Source: Dokdonia donghaensis DSW-1 (GTDB lineage: Bacteria > Bacteroidota > Bacteroidia > Flavobacteriales > Flavobacteriaceae). From it: a DNA stretch of 64,000 nt. A program made the translations under genes and the position numbers. Below, in pieces: positions 1 through 9,076 of the stretch. Position 1 is the first letter of the stretch, and each line of letters starts with the position of its first letter. Location: positions 2,551,501-2,615,500 of the forward strand of contig NZ_CP015125.1 in NCBI RefSeq assembly GCF_001653755.1. The letters are read 5' to 3'. Under the pieces are notes generated by a model that saw only the letters and a list, made by a program, of their open reading frames with translations, was not told where the DNA came from and did no database searches.

Positions 1-2807
1 AGATCAAGATCTTGAAGACCCACGGCCATATCTATAATAGGTATACTGCCTGACGCATCAATAGTACCATTTGCTGTAAAAGATTTTAGTCCCTCACGTG
101 CAAGGCGAGACTCAATCTCATATTTTGATAAAGTTGCATTACCTCTTACGTTTATATCTAATTGCCCGAGGTTAGTCTCGTTTACAGAGAAGTCTGAAAT
201 GGCTAGAGAAGTAACTGGGAAATAAGCTCCATTTTTCTGAAGTACATCTAGCTGTCCATTAATGCGTCCTCCTAGATTGAGACTATCGAGCTCTGGAGTT
301 ACTTTGGCTAGATCTACATTTTTAAAATTTGCTTTTATATTCTTATAGGTGCTATCACGTATCTGGCCTTTAAGATCAATAAGCTCATCTTTATGACTTA
401 ACACCAAGGTCTTAATATCTATATCTTTAAAGTTATTATCAAATACGACACTGTTATTCTGGTCGTTTCTTTCGTTTATAAACCAAGGCGTATCCTTGAA
501 TACAATTTCAGATTTTTTAAAACCTAATACCGAGTTTCCTTCTTCATTAATGGTATGGTATAATGATAAGTCAAAAGAGTCATCATTGCGCTTACCACCC
601 GTAAACTCTGAGCGCATAAAGAGTGTATCTTTAAGAGTCACATTAATTAGGTTAAAGTCTGATACCGCATAAAATCCAGCATTTATACTATCTGCAGCCA
701 CATACGTATTGAATAGCGGGTTTTTGTTATCTACACGTACTTCTATAGCTTCTGCCATATACCCAAAGGCATCAATTTGCGGTGACTTAAAGGTAAGTTT
801 AAACTCCGAGTCGTCTGCCACCACACTACCTCTAATAATAGTTTCTGGCTCAAGTTTTAAATCTGGCACAAATACTTCTACAATCTTATTATAGATTGTA
901 AACTCAAAATCCATAAACTGATTTTCTGTGAGAATCTCAGGTTGGTAATTTGTATATAAACTACCTATGGCATTTTTAAAAAGTGGCACCACTTCGCCAA
1001 ATTTATAAATACCACTCACCTCACCACTTATTATGTCTGTAGAGTTTATAGCAATGGTACGCACTCGTTTTTTATCAAACTTTGAGGTGATCTCAAAATC
1101 TTTAAAACTGTAAGTGTTGTTTTTGTTTTGGTAACTCGCATCTTCAAAAGAAATACGGCCATACATATTCTCTATACCTGTACCCTTCATATCTACAACA
1201 GCATTACCTTTAAGTACAGAGATACTGTCGTTTATAAAATTAAGAGATACAAGGTCTGCATAATCTATTTGTGCTTCTAAGTCGTAACTATTGATCTCTT
1301 TTGATATATCCACAAGACCATTAAACTTACCACGAGCATTAGGATCATCTATAAGCACTTCTCCGTCAAAAACCGGAGCCTTGAGATTTCCAAATATGGT
1401 AATATCCTTATAATTATAATCATTGTAGCCTATACTTGCTATAGTACCAGAAAGCTTAGTATTAATTGTCTCTTGTATAAACCCTTTACCGTCTACATCT
1501 AGATTAAAAGTTGCCTTACCCAGCCTATTGTCATTAAGCAACTTTTCTAAGTTAAAATCATCTACCATTACAGTACCTTCATATCCAGCATTTTCGGCAT
1601 CTTGTAAGCCTGTCATTGCCAGGTCCAGGTTAACGGTACCTAGATCTGTACCTATAACACCCGCTGTAACTACAGTAGCTCTTGTAAGGCTATTTTTACC
1701 TGTAAAGCGTATTGTACCTAGCTGCGTCATCTCTGTAGGTAGACTTTCCAGTGGTTTTGGGAGTAACTTTTTAAGGTCAAAATAATTTGTTTGCACACTT
1801 TTATAATCACCACTAATTCTAAACTTCTTACTGTCTAGTAAATTTTCAAAAAAGACATCTCCACGTATTATAGAGTTCCCCAAACCTCTCACCTCGAGAT
1901 TAGGTACTCTAAAATCATTGAGATAGCCGGAGAGATCTCCTTGTATGCTCAAGGTAACATCTGGTGCAATGTCATTGTAAAATGGGCGTATATCATTTGT
2001 TGATATTTCCGCTTTCGCGAAAGCGGCCTTTACCTCTACCAGCGTGTTAAAATCGTCTAGTGCTCCGTCTGAGGTATCTAAGGTAATATCACCTTCAAGG
2101 GAAGAATCATCTGTAGTTAATGAAAAATCGTTGAGAGAAATTAAATCTGGATCATAGTGAAATATACCATCTAGTGTTCTAATCTGGTATCCTTTTATAG
2201 CATCAAATGAGAGCGAAGTTATATGTGCATCAACAGTTTGATTATTGATAACAAAATCTTCCCACTCTGTAGTGAGATTTTGGTAATCTAACACAAAGGG
2301 ATCGTTAAGCTCCTCATTTATATACATAAACCTACCATCGGTAATGAGCACATCGTCTGATGCTAATAGAAAATTTGTGTTTCCTTGAGAATTATTTGAA
2401 GCAAATTTACGTGAGAAGATTGTAAGGTTATCTGAGATGTCTCCTTCATATTTAGTAAGGTAAAACCGTGCACCCTCTAGACTTATATCTCCTAGTTCAA
2501 GATCACTATCTAATACCTTTTTAACACTGTAAACACTTGTGGCAAGCTCACGCACATAGATCATTGTATCATTTTTATGATCTCTTATGAGAGCACCTTT
2601 TACTAGTACATCACCATTCCATTTAAGACCTACGCGTTCTAGGTGTATTTCTGTACCATATTTTTCATTAATACGATCTGTCGCATTTTTTGCAATATGC
2701 GTCTGTACAGCTGGAATAGAAAAAAGTAGCACGATGAGCCCAAATAGTAAGAACAACACCAAAAGCGTGCGAAGTGCTATTTTTTTAAATTTCTTGATAG
2801 GGCTTAT
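1..2807 (-). CDS. tamB: Translocation/assembly module TamB-like protein (partial, C-terminus off the window)
   Basis: TamB is an inner-membrane-anchored, mostly beta-helical periplasmic protein of the AsmA-like superfamily. With an outer-membrane Omp85 partner it helps outer-membrane biogenesis. About 935 codons are visible and the frame runs off the left edge. The N-terminus has a basic patch (KKFKK), one hydrophobic anchor (LLVLFLLFGLIVLLF) and the family-like opening GTEIHLERVGLKWNGDV; the rest is long beta-strand-rich sequence. No ATG, GTG or TTG precedes the anchor: the frame is open up to 2825, and the first canonical start (TTG at 2760-2762) would remove the basic patch. An ATA or ATC start is therefore assumed and the exact start is uncertain. 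A copy of the 14-bp palindrome lies inside and reads AFAKA. Divergent from tsaD, a common flavobacterial pairing. Confidence 0.85.
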   Translation of the reverse strand, partial: MSPIKKFKKIALRTLLVLFLLFGLIVLLFSIPAVQTHIAKNATDRINEKYGTEIHLERVGLKWNGDVLVKGALIRDHKNDTMIYVRELATSVYSVKKVLDSDLELGDISLEGARFYLTKYEGDISDNLTIFSRKFASNNSQGNTNFLLASDDVLITDGRFMYINEELNDPFVLDYQNLTTEWEDFVINNQTVDAHITSLSFDAIKGYQIRTLDGIFHYDPDLISLNDFSLTTDDSSLEGDITLDTSDGALDDFNTLVEVKAAFAKAEISTNDIRPFYNDIAPDVTLSIQGDLSGYLNDFRVPNLEVRGLGNSIIRGDVFFENLLDSKKFRISGDYKSVQTNYFDLKKLLPKPLESLPTEMTQLGTIRFTGKNSLTRATVVTAGVIGTDLGTVNLDLAMTGLQDAENAGYEGTVMVDDFNLEKLLNDNRLGKATFNLDVDGKGFIQETINTKLSGTIASIGYNDYNYKDITIFGNLKAPVFDGEVLIDDPNARGKFNGLVDISKEINSYDLEAQIDYADLVSLNFINDSISVLKGNAVVDMKGTGIENMYGRISFEDASYQNKNNTYSFKDFEITSKFDKKRVRTIAINSTDIISGEVSGIYKFGEVVPLFKNAIGSLYTNYQPEILTENQFMDFEFTIYNKIVEVFVPDLKLEPETIIRGSVVADDSEFKLTFKSPQIDAFGYMAEAIEVRVDNKNPLFNTYVAADSINAGFYAVSDFNLINVTLKDTLFMRSEFTGGKRNDDSFDLSLYHTINEEGNSVLGFKKSEIVFKDTPWFINERNDQNNSVVFDNNFKDIDIKTLVLSHKDELIDLKGQIRDSTYKNIKANFKNVDLAKVTPELDSLNLGGRINGQLDVLQKNGAYFPVTSLAISDFSVNETNLGQLDINVRGNATLSKYEIESRLAREGLKSFTANGTIDASGSIPIIDMAVGLQDLD
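2011..2024. repeat. Iterated palindrome copy, inside tamB
   Basis: Perfect GCTTTCGCGAAAGC core with matching flanks (CC and GG, an 18-bp palindrome). Read by tamB in the AFAKA frame. Confidence 0.95.
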
Positions 2808-2820
2808 TGTTTTAACTTTG
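2794..2820 (+). promoter_or_regulatory. Candidate promoter of tsaD
   Basis: A TAACTTTG -7 box (TAnnTTTG consensus of Bacteroidota) is preceded by TTG at 2794-2796 with a 16-nt gap, slightly short of the usual 17-23. The tsaD ATG follows 26 nt downstream. The box lies at the 5' end of the divergent tamB. Confidence 0.45.
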
Positions 2821-2846
2821 TAAACTTATTGCAACTTACGTGCCTT

Positions 2847-3887
2847 ATGAATACTGATTCTCAAAAAACTTACATTCTCGCTATTGAATCTTCTTGTGAT
2901 GATACTGCTGCTGCTGTATTACAAAACGATAAGGTACTCTCAAATGTTGTTGCAAACCAAGCGATTCATCAAGAATATGGAGGTGTAGTTCCAGAGCTTG
3001 CCTCGCGTGCACATCAACAAAATATCGTACCAGTTGTTACCGCTGCATTACGTAAAGCAAATATCGACAAAAAACAACTAAGCGCCATTGCTTTTACAAG
3101 TGGACCTGGCTTACTTGGGTCCCTTCTGGTAGGCACCTCATTTGCAAAATCTTTTGCGATGGGACTAGACATACCGCTGCTGGACATAAACCATATGAAA
3201 GCGCATATACTAGCCCATTTTATAGATGAAGAGGGCTATGACAAACCTAGTTTCCCTTTTATAGGAGTGACAATATCTGGTGGCCATACACAAATAGTGC
3301 GTGTAGATGATTACTTTGAGATGGAAGTTATAGGCGAGACCATAGATGATGCCGTGGGTGAAGCCTTTGATAAAAGTGCAAAAATTATGGATTTACCTTA
3401 CCCAGGAGGACCGCTCATTGATAAGTATGCACAACTGGGTGATCCAAAAGCTTTTCCTTTTACAAAACCTAAGGTGGATGGTCTTAACTTTAGCTTTAGC
3501 GGTCTTAAAACACAAATAATGTACTTTGTACAAAGACAACAGGAGGCAAACCCTGACTTTTTAAAAGAACATAGGGATGATGTGTGCGCCTCAATACAAT
3601 ATACCATTGTAAATATCTTAATGGATAAAATTAAAAAAGCGGTAAAAGAAACTGGCATTACTCAAATCGCTATAGGTGGTGGCGTATCTGCAAACAGCGG
3701 TATAAGAACCGCGCTGAAAAAGGCAGAAACTACACACGGCTGGAAAACATTTTTACCAAAATTTCAATACACCACAGATAACGCAGCGATGATAGGCATT
3801 GTGGGATACCTTAAGTACAAAGATCTTGTAGAGAAAGATTCTTTTCAAAACTTAGAAGTAAGTGCTCAATCTAGATTGAAAATATAA
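2847..3887 (+). CDS. tsaD: tRNA N6-adenosine threonylcarbamoyltransferase TsaD
   Basis: TsaD transfers the threonylcarbamoyl group from threonylcarbamoyl-AMP to A37 of ANN-decoding tRNAs, with TsaB and TsaE in the cytoplasm. The start ILAIESSCDDTAAAV is the family N-terminal signature. The metal-binding HMKAH motif sits at residues 116-120, the glycine loop SGGHTQI at 144-150, and GGGVSANSGIR near the C-terminus. The ATG six codons inside the longest frame is preferred because homologues begin a few residues before the ILAIESS segment; this gives 346 residues, the normal length. rsmE follows 2 nt after the stop, so the two are cotranscribed. Confidence 0.97.
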   Translation: MNTDSQKTYILAIESSCDDTAAAVLQNDKVLSNVVANQAIHQEYGGVVPELASRAHQQNIVPVVTAALRKANIDKKQLSAIAFTSGPGLLGSLLVGTSFAKSFAMGLDIPLLDINHMKAHILAHFIDEEGYDKPSFPFIGVTISGGHTQIVRVDDYFEMEVIGETIDDAVGEAFDKSAKIMDLPYPGGPLIDKYAQLGDPKAFPFTKPKVDGLNFSFSGLKTQIMYFVQRQQEANPDFLKEHRDDVCASIQYTIVNILMDKIKKAVKETGITQIAIGGGVSANSGIRTALKKAETTHGWKTFLPKFQYTTDNAAMIGIVGYLKYKDLVEKDSFQNLEVSAQSRLKI

Positions 3888-3889
3888 GT

Positions 3890-4591
3890 ATGCAACTATT
3901 TTACAGCAAGAGTCTTGATATAGAAAGTACCTCATACACTTTACCAAAAGATGAGAGTAAGCACGTTATAAGGGTATTACGTAAGCAACCTGGTGATACT
4001 ATCTATCTTACTAATGGTAAAGGTTACCTGTTTACTGCGCAGGTATATGATGCAAATCCTAATAAATGCAAATTATCTATCACGAGCCACACATACCAAG
4101 AGCCAAGAGATTACAAACTACACCTCGCTGTAGCTCCCACAAAACTCAATGATAGATTTGAGTGGTTTTTAGAAAAAGCCACAGAGATAGGTGTTACAGA
4201 AATCACACCACTACTTTGTGATCATAGCGAACGCAAAGTTATAAAGGAAGAGCGCTTTCTTAAAATATTGCAAAGTGCAATGAAGCAGTCACTGCACTAT
4301 CACCTACCCGCACTAAACCCGCTCACGCCTTTTAAAGATTTTATAACAAATGCACATAGTAATACATTTATAGCCCATTGTGAAGACGATACAAAAAGTC
4401 TCCTTAAAAGCGAACTATCTCCTGCAACAGACTACACAATTTTAATAGGCCCTGAGGGAGACTTCTCAACTACAGAAATACAACAAGCCCTACAAAAAAA
4501 TATAATACCTGTATCACTAGGTCATAGTAGACTGCGTACTGAGACCGCTGCCATTGTAGCCTGTCACAGCGTGGCATTTATAAATGAATAA
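3890..4591 (+). CDS. rsmE: 16S rRNA (uracil-1498-N3)-methyltransferase RsmE
   Basis: RsmE methylates N3 of U1498 in the 30S decoding region using S-adenosylmethionine; it belongs to the knotted SPOUT methyltransferases. An N-terminal PUA-like part (residues 1-70) is followed by KLNDRFEWFLEKATEIGV, and the C-terminal knot carries IGPEGDFSTTEI and LGHSRLRTETAAI, which form the cofactor site. The 233-residue length fits the family. It starts 2 nt after the tsaD stop, so translational coupling is likely. Confidence 0.96.
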   Translation: MQLFYSKSLDIESTSYTLPKDESKHVIRVLRKQPGDTIYLTNGKGYLFTAQVYDANPNKCKLSITSHTYQEPRDYKLHLAVAPTKLNDRFEWFLEKATEIGVTEITPLLCDHSERKVIKEERFLKILQSAMKQSLHYHLPALNPLTPFKDFITNAHSNTFIAHCEDDTKSLLKSELSPATDYTILIGPEGDFSTTEIQQALQKNIIPVSLGHSRLRTETAAIVACHSVAFINE

Positions 4592-4760
4592 GAATTCTGT
4601 GACCTACAACTCACTAGCTATTAAAGATGACGTAAATACTGTTATTAAAAATCGTTTTCTTACAATTTTGTATATCCAATTATAAATTGTTTATTTGCCT
4701 ACCTTGTATTACCTCACGGTAAGGGGCCCAACTACTTAATAATTAAAAAGTTAGATAAAA

Positions 4761-5759
4761 TTGCGTAATTTTGTCAAGTTGGTCACACCCTTTATCCCGG
4801 CGTTTATAAGCGTTTGTGGAGGCCTTCTGCTGGTTACAGGTCTTATACTATATTTTCCGCTTGACAATAAATCACAACTACTTACCACTGTACAAATAAT
4901 AGTTGTTATAAGCATACTGCTCGTTGTTGTTATTTTAGGTTTCATTCTTACCAAAACGTCTCAATTACAATTTACAGGAGACTCTACAACATTAGAAATA
5001 CAGAAGCTCACCCAGCAAGTGCATTACTTTAGAGATATTGCAGATATTCTTGTACGATCAAAAGTTTGGGCACCTGGCTTAAAAGAATATATAGATGAAG
5101 AGTTTACAAACCTAAACTACTTTCTAGTAAAAGAGTTTTATAAAGGTAGATCTAAGCTTGCACTTGAGTATATAGAAGAAAAAGATCGCTATGGAGAAAC
5201 AGAAATTTTATATTTAGAGACTAAAGCTATACTTCTTAACGATCCAAGTAAAGGAAGAGTAGATAATTATATGAACCCAAAAGAGTACGATAGCCGTATG
5301 CTCAAAAAATGGGCAGAGCACAAAGTGGGTACTGGCTGGAACCATTATTTTGGTTTTAAATACAATCAGTTTAAAGAAGAGCTAGATGTTTCAAGAATAT
5401 ATGAACGACATCAAGAAAAGATTATAAATTATGCTGTTCAAATAGACACCATACGCTATCAAGATGTAGGCTTTAGTGAAGAACTCATTTCAAAACTAGG
5501 TATGCACCTCTCTGATGAGGTTATACCACAATTACTCGCACTCACCTTACAGGCTGTAAAGCGCGTCCCAAAAATTATGAATATAGCCTTTACACTCGTT
5601 GTATTACTTATAATTTTTGGTGTATTTCAACCCATTGCTATCATACTCTTTAATCTTGAAGAAGTCTTTAGTTTCATATCAATAAGTGTAGTTCTTAGTG
5701 TACTTATGTTTTTAATGCTATCTATATATCCTTTTATAACCAGTCAAATTAATAAGTGA
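4761..5759 (+). CDS. Predicted four-helix inner-membrane protein of unknown function
   Basis: I do not recognise the family. The 332-residue product has two N-terminal membrane segments (about residues 10-30 and 40-62), a soluble central part of about 200 residues rich in charged residues, and two C-terminal segments (about 270-295 and 302-327). It has no cysteine pairs or obvious catalytic motif. The start is TTG; no ATG occurs in frame before the first membrane helix, so TTG is the best available start. A 169-nt gap separates it from rsmE. A palindrome copy follows the stop by 6 nt. Confidence 0.75.
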   Translation: MRNFVKLVTPFIPAFISVCGGLLLVTGLILYFPLDNKSQLLTTVQIIVVISILLVVVILGFILTKTSQLQFTGDSTTLEIQKLTQQVHYFRDIADILVRSKVWAPGLKEYIDEEFTNLNYFLVKEFYKGRSKLALEYIEEKDRYGETEILYLETKAILLNDPSKGRVDNYMNPKEYDSRMLKKWAEHKVGTGWNHYFGFKYNQFKEELDVSRIYERHQEKIINYAVQIDTIRYQDVGFSEELISKLGMHLSDEVIPQLLALTLQAVKRVPKIMNIAFTLVVLLIIFGVFQPIAIILFNLEEVFSFISISVVLSVLMFLMLSIYPFITSQINK

Positions 5760-5765
5760 TTAATT

Positions 5766-5783
5766 ACGCTTTCGCGAAAGCGT
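5766..5783. repeat. Iterated palindrome copy, intergenic
   Basis: Perfect 18-bp ACGCTTTCGCGAAAGCGT, extended by TT and AA to a 22-bp palindrome. It lies 6 nt after a stop codon and 4 nt before a TAnnTTTG box. Confidence 0.97.
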
Positions 5784-5787
5784 AAAC

Positions 5788-5795
5788 TACCTTTG
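5788..5795 (+). promoter_or_regulatory. Candidate -7 box upstream of the phosphatidyltransferase gene
   Basis: TACCTTTG matches TAnnTTTG. No TTG is present at the expected upstream distance; the palindrome occupies that region instead. The ATG lies 77 nt downstream. Confidence 0.35.
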
Positions 5796-5872
5796 TATTA
5801 GTTATATTTAATTAACAATTGCTGTTTTAAATTGCCCTTCTAGGTTTTTAAAAATGCTACAACCTAGAATTT

Positions 5873-6634
5873 ATGTCAAAATTACCACAGGCGCATCGTT
5901 TTACAGATTTATCAGACTACGGAAGAAAACCCGCTCAGTATATAGTACGATTTTTAAAGGATACCAGCGCTACTCCTGTCCAGGTTACGCTTCTCTTTTT
6001 TGTTTCGGGAATGATTGCTATCTATTGTATCTACACAGAATATTATATACTCGCAGCGATTTTTATGATTCTAAAATCTGTACTTGATGCCGCAGATGGG
6101 GAACTGGCGAGAGTAAAAAAAACACCCTCCTACACGGGTCGATATCTAGATTCTATACTTGATATTGTACTTAATGCGTTATTCCTTTTTATGATAGGTT
6201 ACAAGACAGATGCCGATACTTGGCTTATTATTCTTGCATTTATAGCACTTCAAATACAAGGGACTTTATATAATTACTACTATGTTATCTTGAGATATAA
6301 ACTCAACGGTGATACTACAAGCCGAATCACCGAGACGGGAACACCCCAAGCATTACCGGGTGAAGAACAAGTTACGGTAACAGCTCTTTTTTACACCTAT
6401 AAAGTCCTATATGGATTATTTGATAAAATAATCTATACGCTAGATCCTAGAGCCGCTAAAGGTAAGCTTATACCTAACTGGTTAATGACTCTTGTATCAA
6501 CCTTTGGCTTAGGTTTTCAACTATTAATAATGGCCACATTACTGGTACTACAAAGCCCAGAACTTATTATCCCTTTCTTTATAACATACACGTTACTTGT
6601 ACCTGTATGTATCATACTACGAATGAAAGTCTAG
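5873..6634 (+). CDS. CDP-alcohol phosphatidyltransferase family membrane protein
   Basis: Members of this family swap the CMP of a CDP-linked lipid for an alcohol at the inner membrane, making phospholipid headgroups. The signature D-x2-DG-x2-AR-x8-G-x3-D-x3-D is complete: D72, D75, G76, A79, R80, G89, D93 and D97, with all metal-binding aspartates present. Several hydrophobic segments surround it (about 38-66, 95-130, 205-250). The substrate alcohol cannot be told from sequence; the 253-residue length is longer than a minimal PgsA. Convergent with the next gene across a strong shared terminator. Confidence 0.88.
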   Translation: MSKLPQAHRFTDLSDYGRKPAQYIVRFLKDTSATPVQVTLLFFVSGMIAIYCIYTEYYILAAIFMILKSVLDAADGELARVKKTPSYTGRYLDSILDIVLNALFLFMIGYKTDADTWLIILAFIALQIQGTLYNYYYVILRYKLNGDTTSRITETGTPQALPGEEQVTVTALFYTYKVLYGLFDKIIYTLDPRAAKGKLIPNWLMTLVSTFGLGFQLLIMATLLVLQSPELIIPFFITYTLLVPVCIILRMKV

Positions 6635-6660
6635 TAGCTAGTATATTTGTAAAACTAAAA

Positions 6661-6689
6661 AAGCCTAGATTATATTATAATCTAGGCTT
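6661..6689. terminator. Bidirectional terminator hairpin
   Basis: Inverted repeat AAGCCTAGATT/AATCTAGGCTT with a 7-nt loop between two convergent stops. It has an A-run before and a T-rich tail after, so it can serve both strands. Confidence 0.85.
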
Positions 6690-6707
6690 TTAATATGTGT
6701 CATGATT

Positions 6708-7367
6708 TTATAATCTATACCCTACACTAAAGGTAAAGTATTGATTGTTTCCAGTATTATTGATAAGAAAATTATCCTTATTTACAAGGCTATTGCTATT
6801 TGCCCCAGGATCATCGCTGCTTGGCGTGTAAGGAACTATTATTTGAGAATCATCCTCAAATACTTCCAAAAATCCTCTTGTAAAACGTGCTTCTATAAAA
6901 ACACTCTCGTTAAAATGATACCCTATTGCTCCAAAGGCAGAGACATCAAAAGATTTATAATTTTTAGACTGTAATGGATCAGATATTTTGATACCAGCTT
7001 GTGGTCCAGCAATAACAAAAAGCTGATTAAAGTTTATTCTCAAGCCAAGTGGCAACTGTAAGTTATCAAAACGTGTTCCTTCATACTTATTACCTTGTGA
7101 TGAGAAAGCAAATTCTGGTTGAAAACTTATTTTATCATTAATTGGTATTTCAGCGAGAAATGCTACAGCAAACCCGTAACGTCCTTCTTCCGCTCCAGCA
7201 GGAGCCGGTCTAGGGGTATCACCCGCTTGATTCAGTAAACTAAACTCATATCCACTTATTTGACTATAGCTTAAGCCAGCTTTAAAGCCGATTCTTGCGC
7301 CTTGAGCAAACAATTGTGTACTGCATATAAATGCAATGAACAAGAAAGAAAGTACTAATTTTTTCAT
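6708..7367 (-). CDS. Outer-membrane beta-barrel protein (PorT / OMP_b-brl_2 type)
   Basis: Secreted by a signal peptide (MKKLVLSFLFIAFICSTQLFAQ, cleavage after the AQ). The mature part alternates polar and hydrophobic residues as in an eight-strand barrel, and includes FKAGLSYSQ, PLGLRINFNQLFVIAGPQ and a terminal FSVGYRL. These features are typical of the small PorT-family barrels of Bacteroidota; the role of most members is unknown. The gene 157 nt upstream encodes a paralogue with the same layout, so the pair probably arose by tandem duplication. Confidence 0.85.
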   Translation of the reverse strand: MKKLVLSFLFIAFICSTQLFAQGARIGFKAGLSYSQISGYEFSLLNQAGDTPRPAPAGAEEGRYGFAVAFLAEIPINDKISFQPEFAFSSQGNKYEGTRFDNLQLPLGLRINFNQLFVIAGPQAGIKISDPLQSKNYKSFDVSAFGAIGYHFNESVFIEARFTRGFLEVFEDDSQIIVPYTPSSDDPGANSNSLVNKDNFLINNTGNNQYFTFSVGYRL

Positions 7368-7524
7368 ATAAATAATAAAATAGTCGTTAATAACATTTTA
7401 GTTCGTCGAAAAACTCTTGTGTGTAAATATAGAGGCTATATCTAATATAATATGTGCTCTAAACTCGAAATACATTTGCTTACTATAAAAGACATCATAG
7501 TATCGACGAAATGCAAGTAAAAAA

Positions 7525-8130
7525 TTAAAGTCTATAGCCAACGCCTATTTGTAGTACTGTATTTTTTCCTTCAAGATTTGTAAACGTTGTTCCGCCTCCA
7601 TTACTAAAAGTAGTTGCATTATTATCTTGAAATATATCTGTAAGACCAAGTGTATATCTCGCCTCAACAAAAATATTAGACTCAAAAATATATCCTATTC
7701 CTCCAAATACTGATGCTTCAAAGTTTGCAAACTCACCAGATTTATCTGAATCCCAAACTCTTACACCTATTTGTGGGCCTACGCTTATATATAAATCGCT
7801 TATCTCTAATTTGAGACCTAGTGGTAAGTTCAAATAATCAAGTCTAAAACTCTCTAGGTTTTTACCTTGTTGAGAGAAAATAAATTCTGGAACAAAACTT
7901 AACTTTTCTGTAAGAGGAATATCTACTAAAAAACCTACAAAATAACCTGTACGCCTTCCATCTAGCTGATCTTCTATCGTATTTGCCACAGAAGAACCAT
8001 CATTATTAAACTCAAAGCTATTAACGTCTGAGAAGTTTACTCCGGCTTTAAATCCTGATGTAATTTGGGCATTTACAGTGTTAAATACAAATAAACTTAT
8101 GACAACTGTACTAAATAATAATTTTTTCAT
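7525..8130 (-). CDS. Outer-membrane beta-barrel protein, paralogue of the neighbour
   Basis: Signal peptide MKKLLFSTVVISLFVFNTVNAQ, then a 180-residue barrel-like mature part. It shares with its neighbour the order FKAGVNFSDVNSFEF, LNLPLGLKLEISDLYISVGP, FVEARYTLGLTDIF and the last strand QIGVGYRL. Ending on an aromatic or hydrophobic strand is expected for BAM substrates. Both genes face the same way and follow ppx, but 58 nt of AT-rich DNA separates this gene from ppx, so cotranscription is unclear. Confidence 0.85.
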   Translation of the reverse strand: MKKLLFSTVVISLFVFNTVNAQITSGFKAGVNFSDVNSFEFNNDGSSVANTIEDQLDGRRTGYFVGFLVDIPLTEKLSFVPEFIFSQQGKNLESFRLDYLNLPLGLKLEISDLYISVGPQIGVRVWDSDKSGEFANFEASVFGGIGYIFESNIFVEARYTLGLTDIFQDNNATTFSNGGGTTFTNLEGKNTVLQIGVGYRL

Positions 8131-8188
8131 TTATCGAATTTTCAGAGGGTTAGTAGACAAATATACATTATTTATATGATGTCAACAT

Positions 8189-9076
8189 TTATTTTGAAAG
8201 ATATAAACTTTTGATAATACCATCTGCAAGACCAATTTTTGGGACTATAATTTGTTTGGCTTTTGATGACTTCATTGCTTGTAGGTATATTCTTAATGCG
8301 GGTATTATAACGTCTGCACGGTCTGGGTTGAGCTGTAAATCTATCACACGTTGCTCGTAACTCATAGCGCTTAAGTCCTTGTATAATTGTGATAAAAATA
8401 AATAAGATAAGGTTTTACCTGGCTTCTTTGTACTTAGCTTAAACACTTTATTAATATTTCCACCAGAGCCTATAAGATCGATATGGCTAAAATCTTTACA
8501 GTGCTGGTGTATCCAGTTTTTAAACACATCCCAATCTTCTGAAGAAACTAGATCATTAAGTAGCCTTACTGTTCCTATCTTAAAAGACTTTGAGGCCACA
8601 ACTTCTCCCATATGGTAGATGGTTATCTCGGTACTTCCACCTCCTACATCTACGTAGATGTAAGTTCTATCTTCTTTAATGAAACTTTGAAGATCTGTAG
8701 CGGCGATGATTTGCGCTTCTTCTTCACCATCTATGATCTCTATATTTATATCTGTTGTTTCTTTTATTTTTTTCGCGAAAGCGTCTCCATTCTTAGCATC
8801 TCTCATCGCACTGGTAGCACACGCACGATACTGTTTTACCTCGTGAGCATTCATTAACAATCTAAAGGCTTTCATTGCATCCTCCATACGCTTTTGATTT
8901 TTTAATGATATTTCTCCATTAATAAAAACGTCTTCTCCTAGCCTTATGGGGACACGCACAAGGGCATTTTTTCTAAATAGTGTAGGCCCATTTTCTTGTT
9001 CTATAACATTTGCAACGAGCAATCTTATTGCGTTAGAGCCTATGTCTATTGCAGCGTATTTTAATATGTTAAGCAC
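8189..9076 (-). CDS. ppx: Ppx/GppA-type exopolyphosphatase
   Basis: Splits terminal phosphate from polyphosphate (and possibly pppGpp). It belongs to the actin-like ASKHA fold: phosphate-1 motif AAIDIGSNAIRLL (residues 8-20), the conserved GEEEAQ segment, phosphate-2 motif YVDVGGGSTEI and the adenosine-side IGSGGNINKV. At 295 residues it is the short form without the C-terminal HD domain. The start is GTG, overlapping the last base of the ppk1 stop (TAGTG), so the pair is translationally coupled. A decayed copy of the iterated palindrome reads DAFAKK inside the gene. Confidence 0.93.
   Translation of the reverse strand: MLNILKYAAIDIGSNAIRLLVANVIEQENGPTLFRKNALVRVPIRLGEDVFINGEISLKNQKRMEDAMKAFRLLMNAHEVKQYRACATSAMRDAKNGDAFAKKIKETTDINIEIIDGEEEAQIIAATDLQSFIKEDRTYIYVDVGGGSTEITIYHMGEVVASKSFKIGTVRLLNDLVSSEDWDVFKNWIHQHCKDFSHIDLIGSGGNINKVFKLSTKKPGKTLSYLFLSQLYKDLSAMSYEQRVIDLQLNPDRADVIIPALRIYLQAMKSSKAKQIIVPKIGLADGIIKSLYLSK
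8771..8784. repeat. Iterated palindrome copy, one arm decayed, inside ppx
   Basis: TTTCGCGAAAGCGT is intact on one side; the left arm reads TTTT in place of ACGC. In the gene frame it gives AFAK. Confidence 0.85.
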
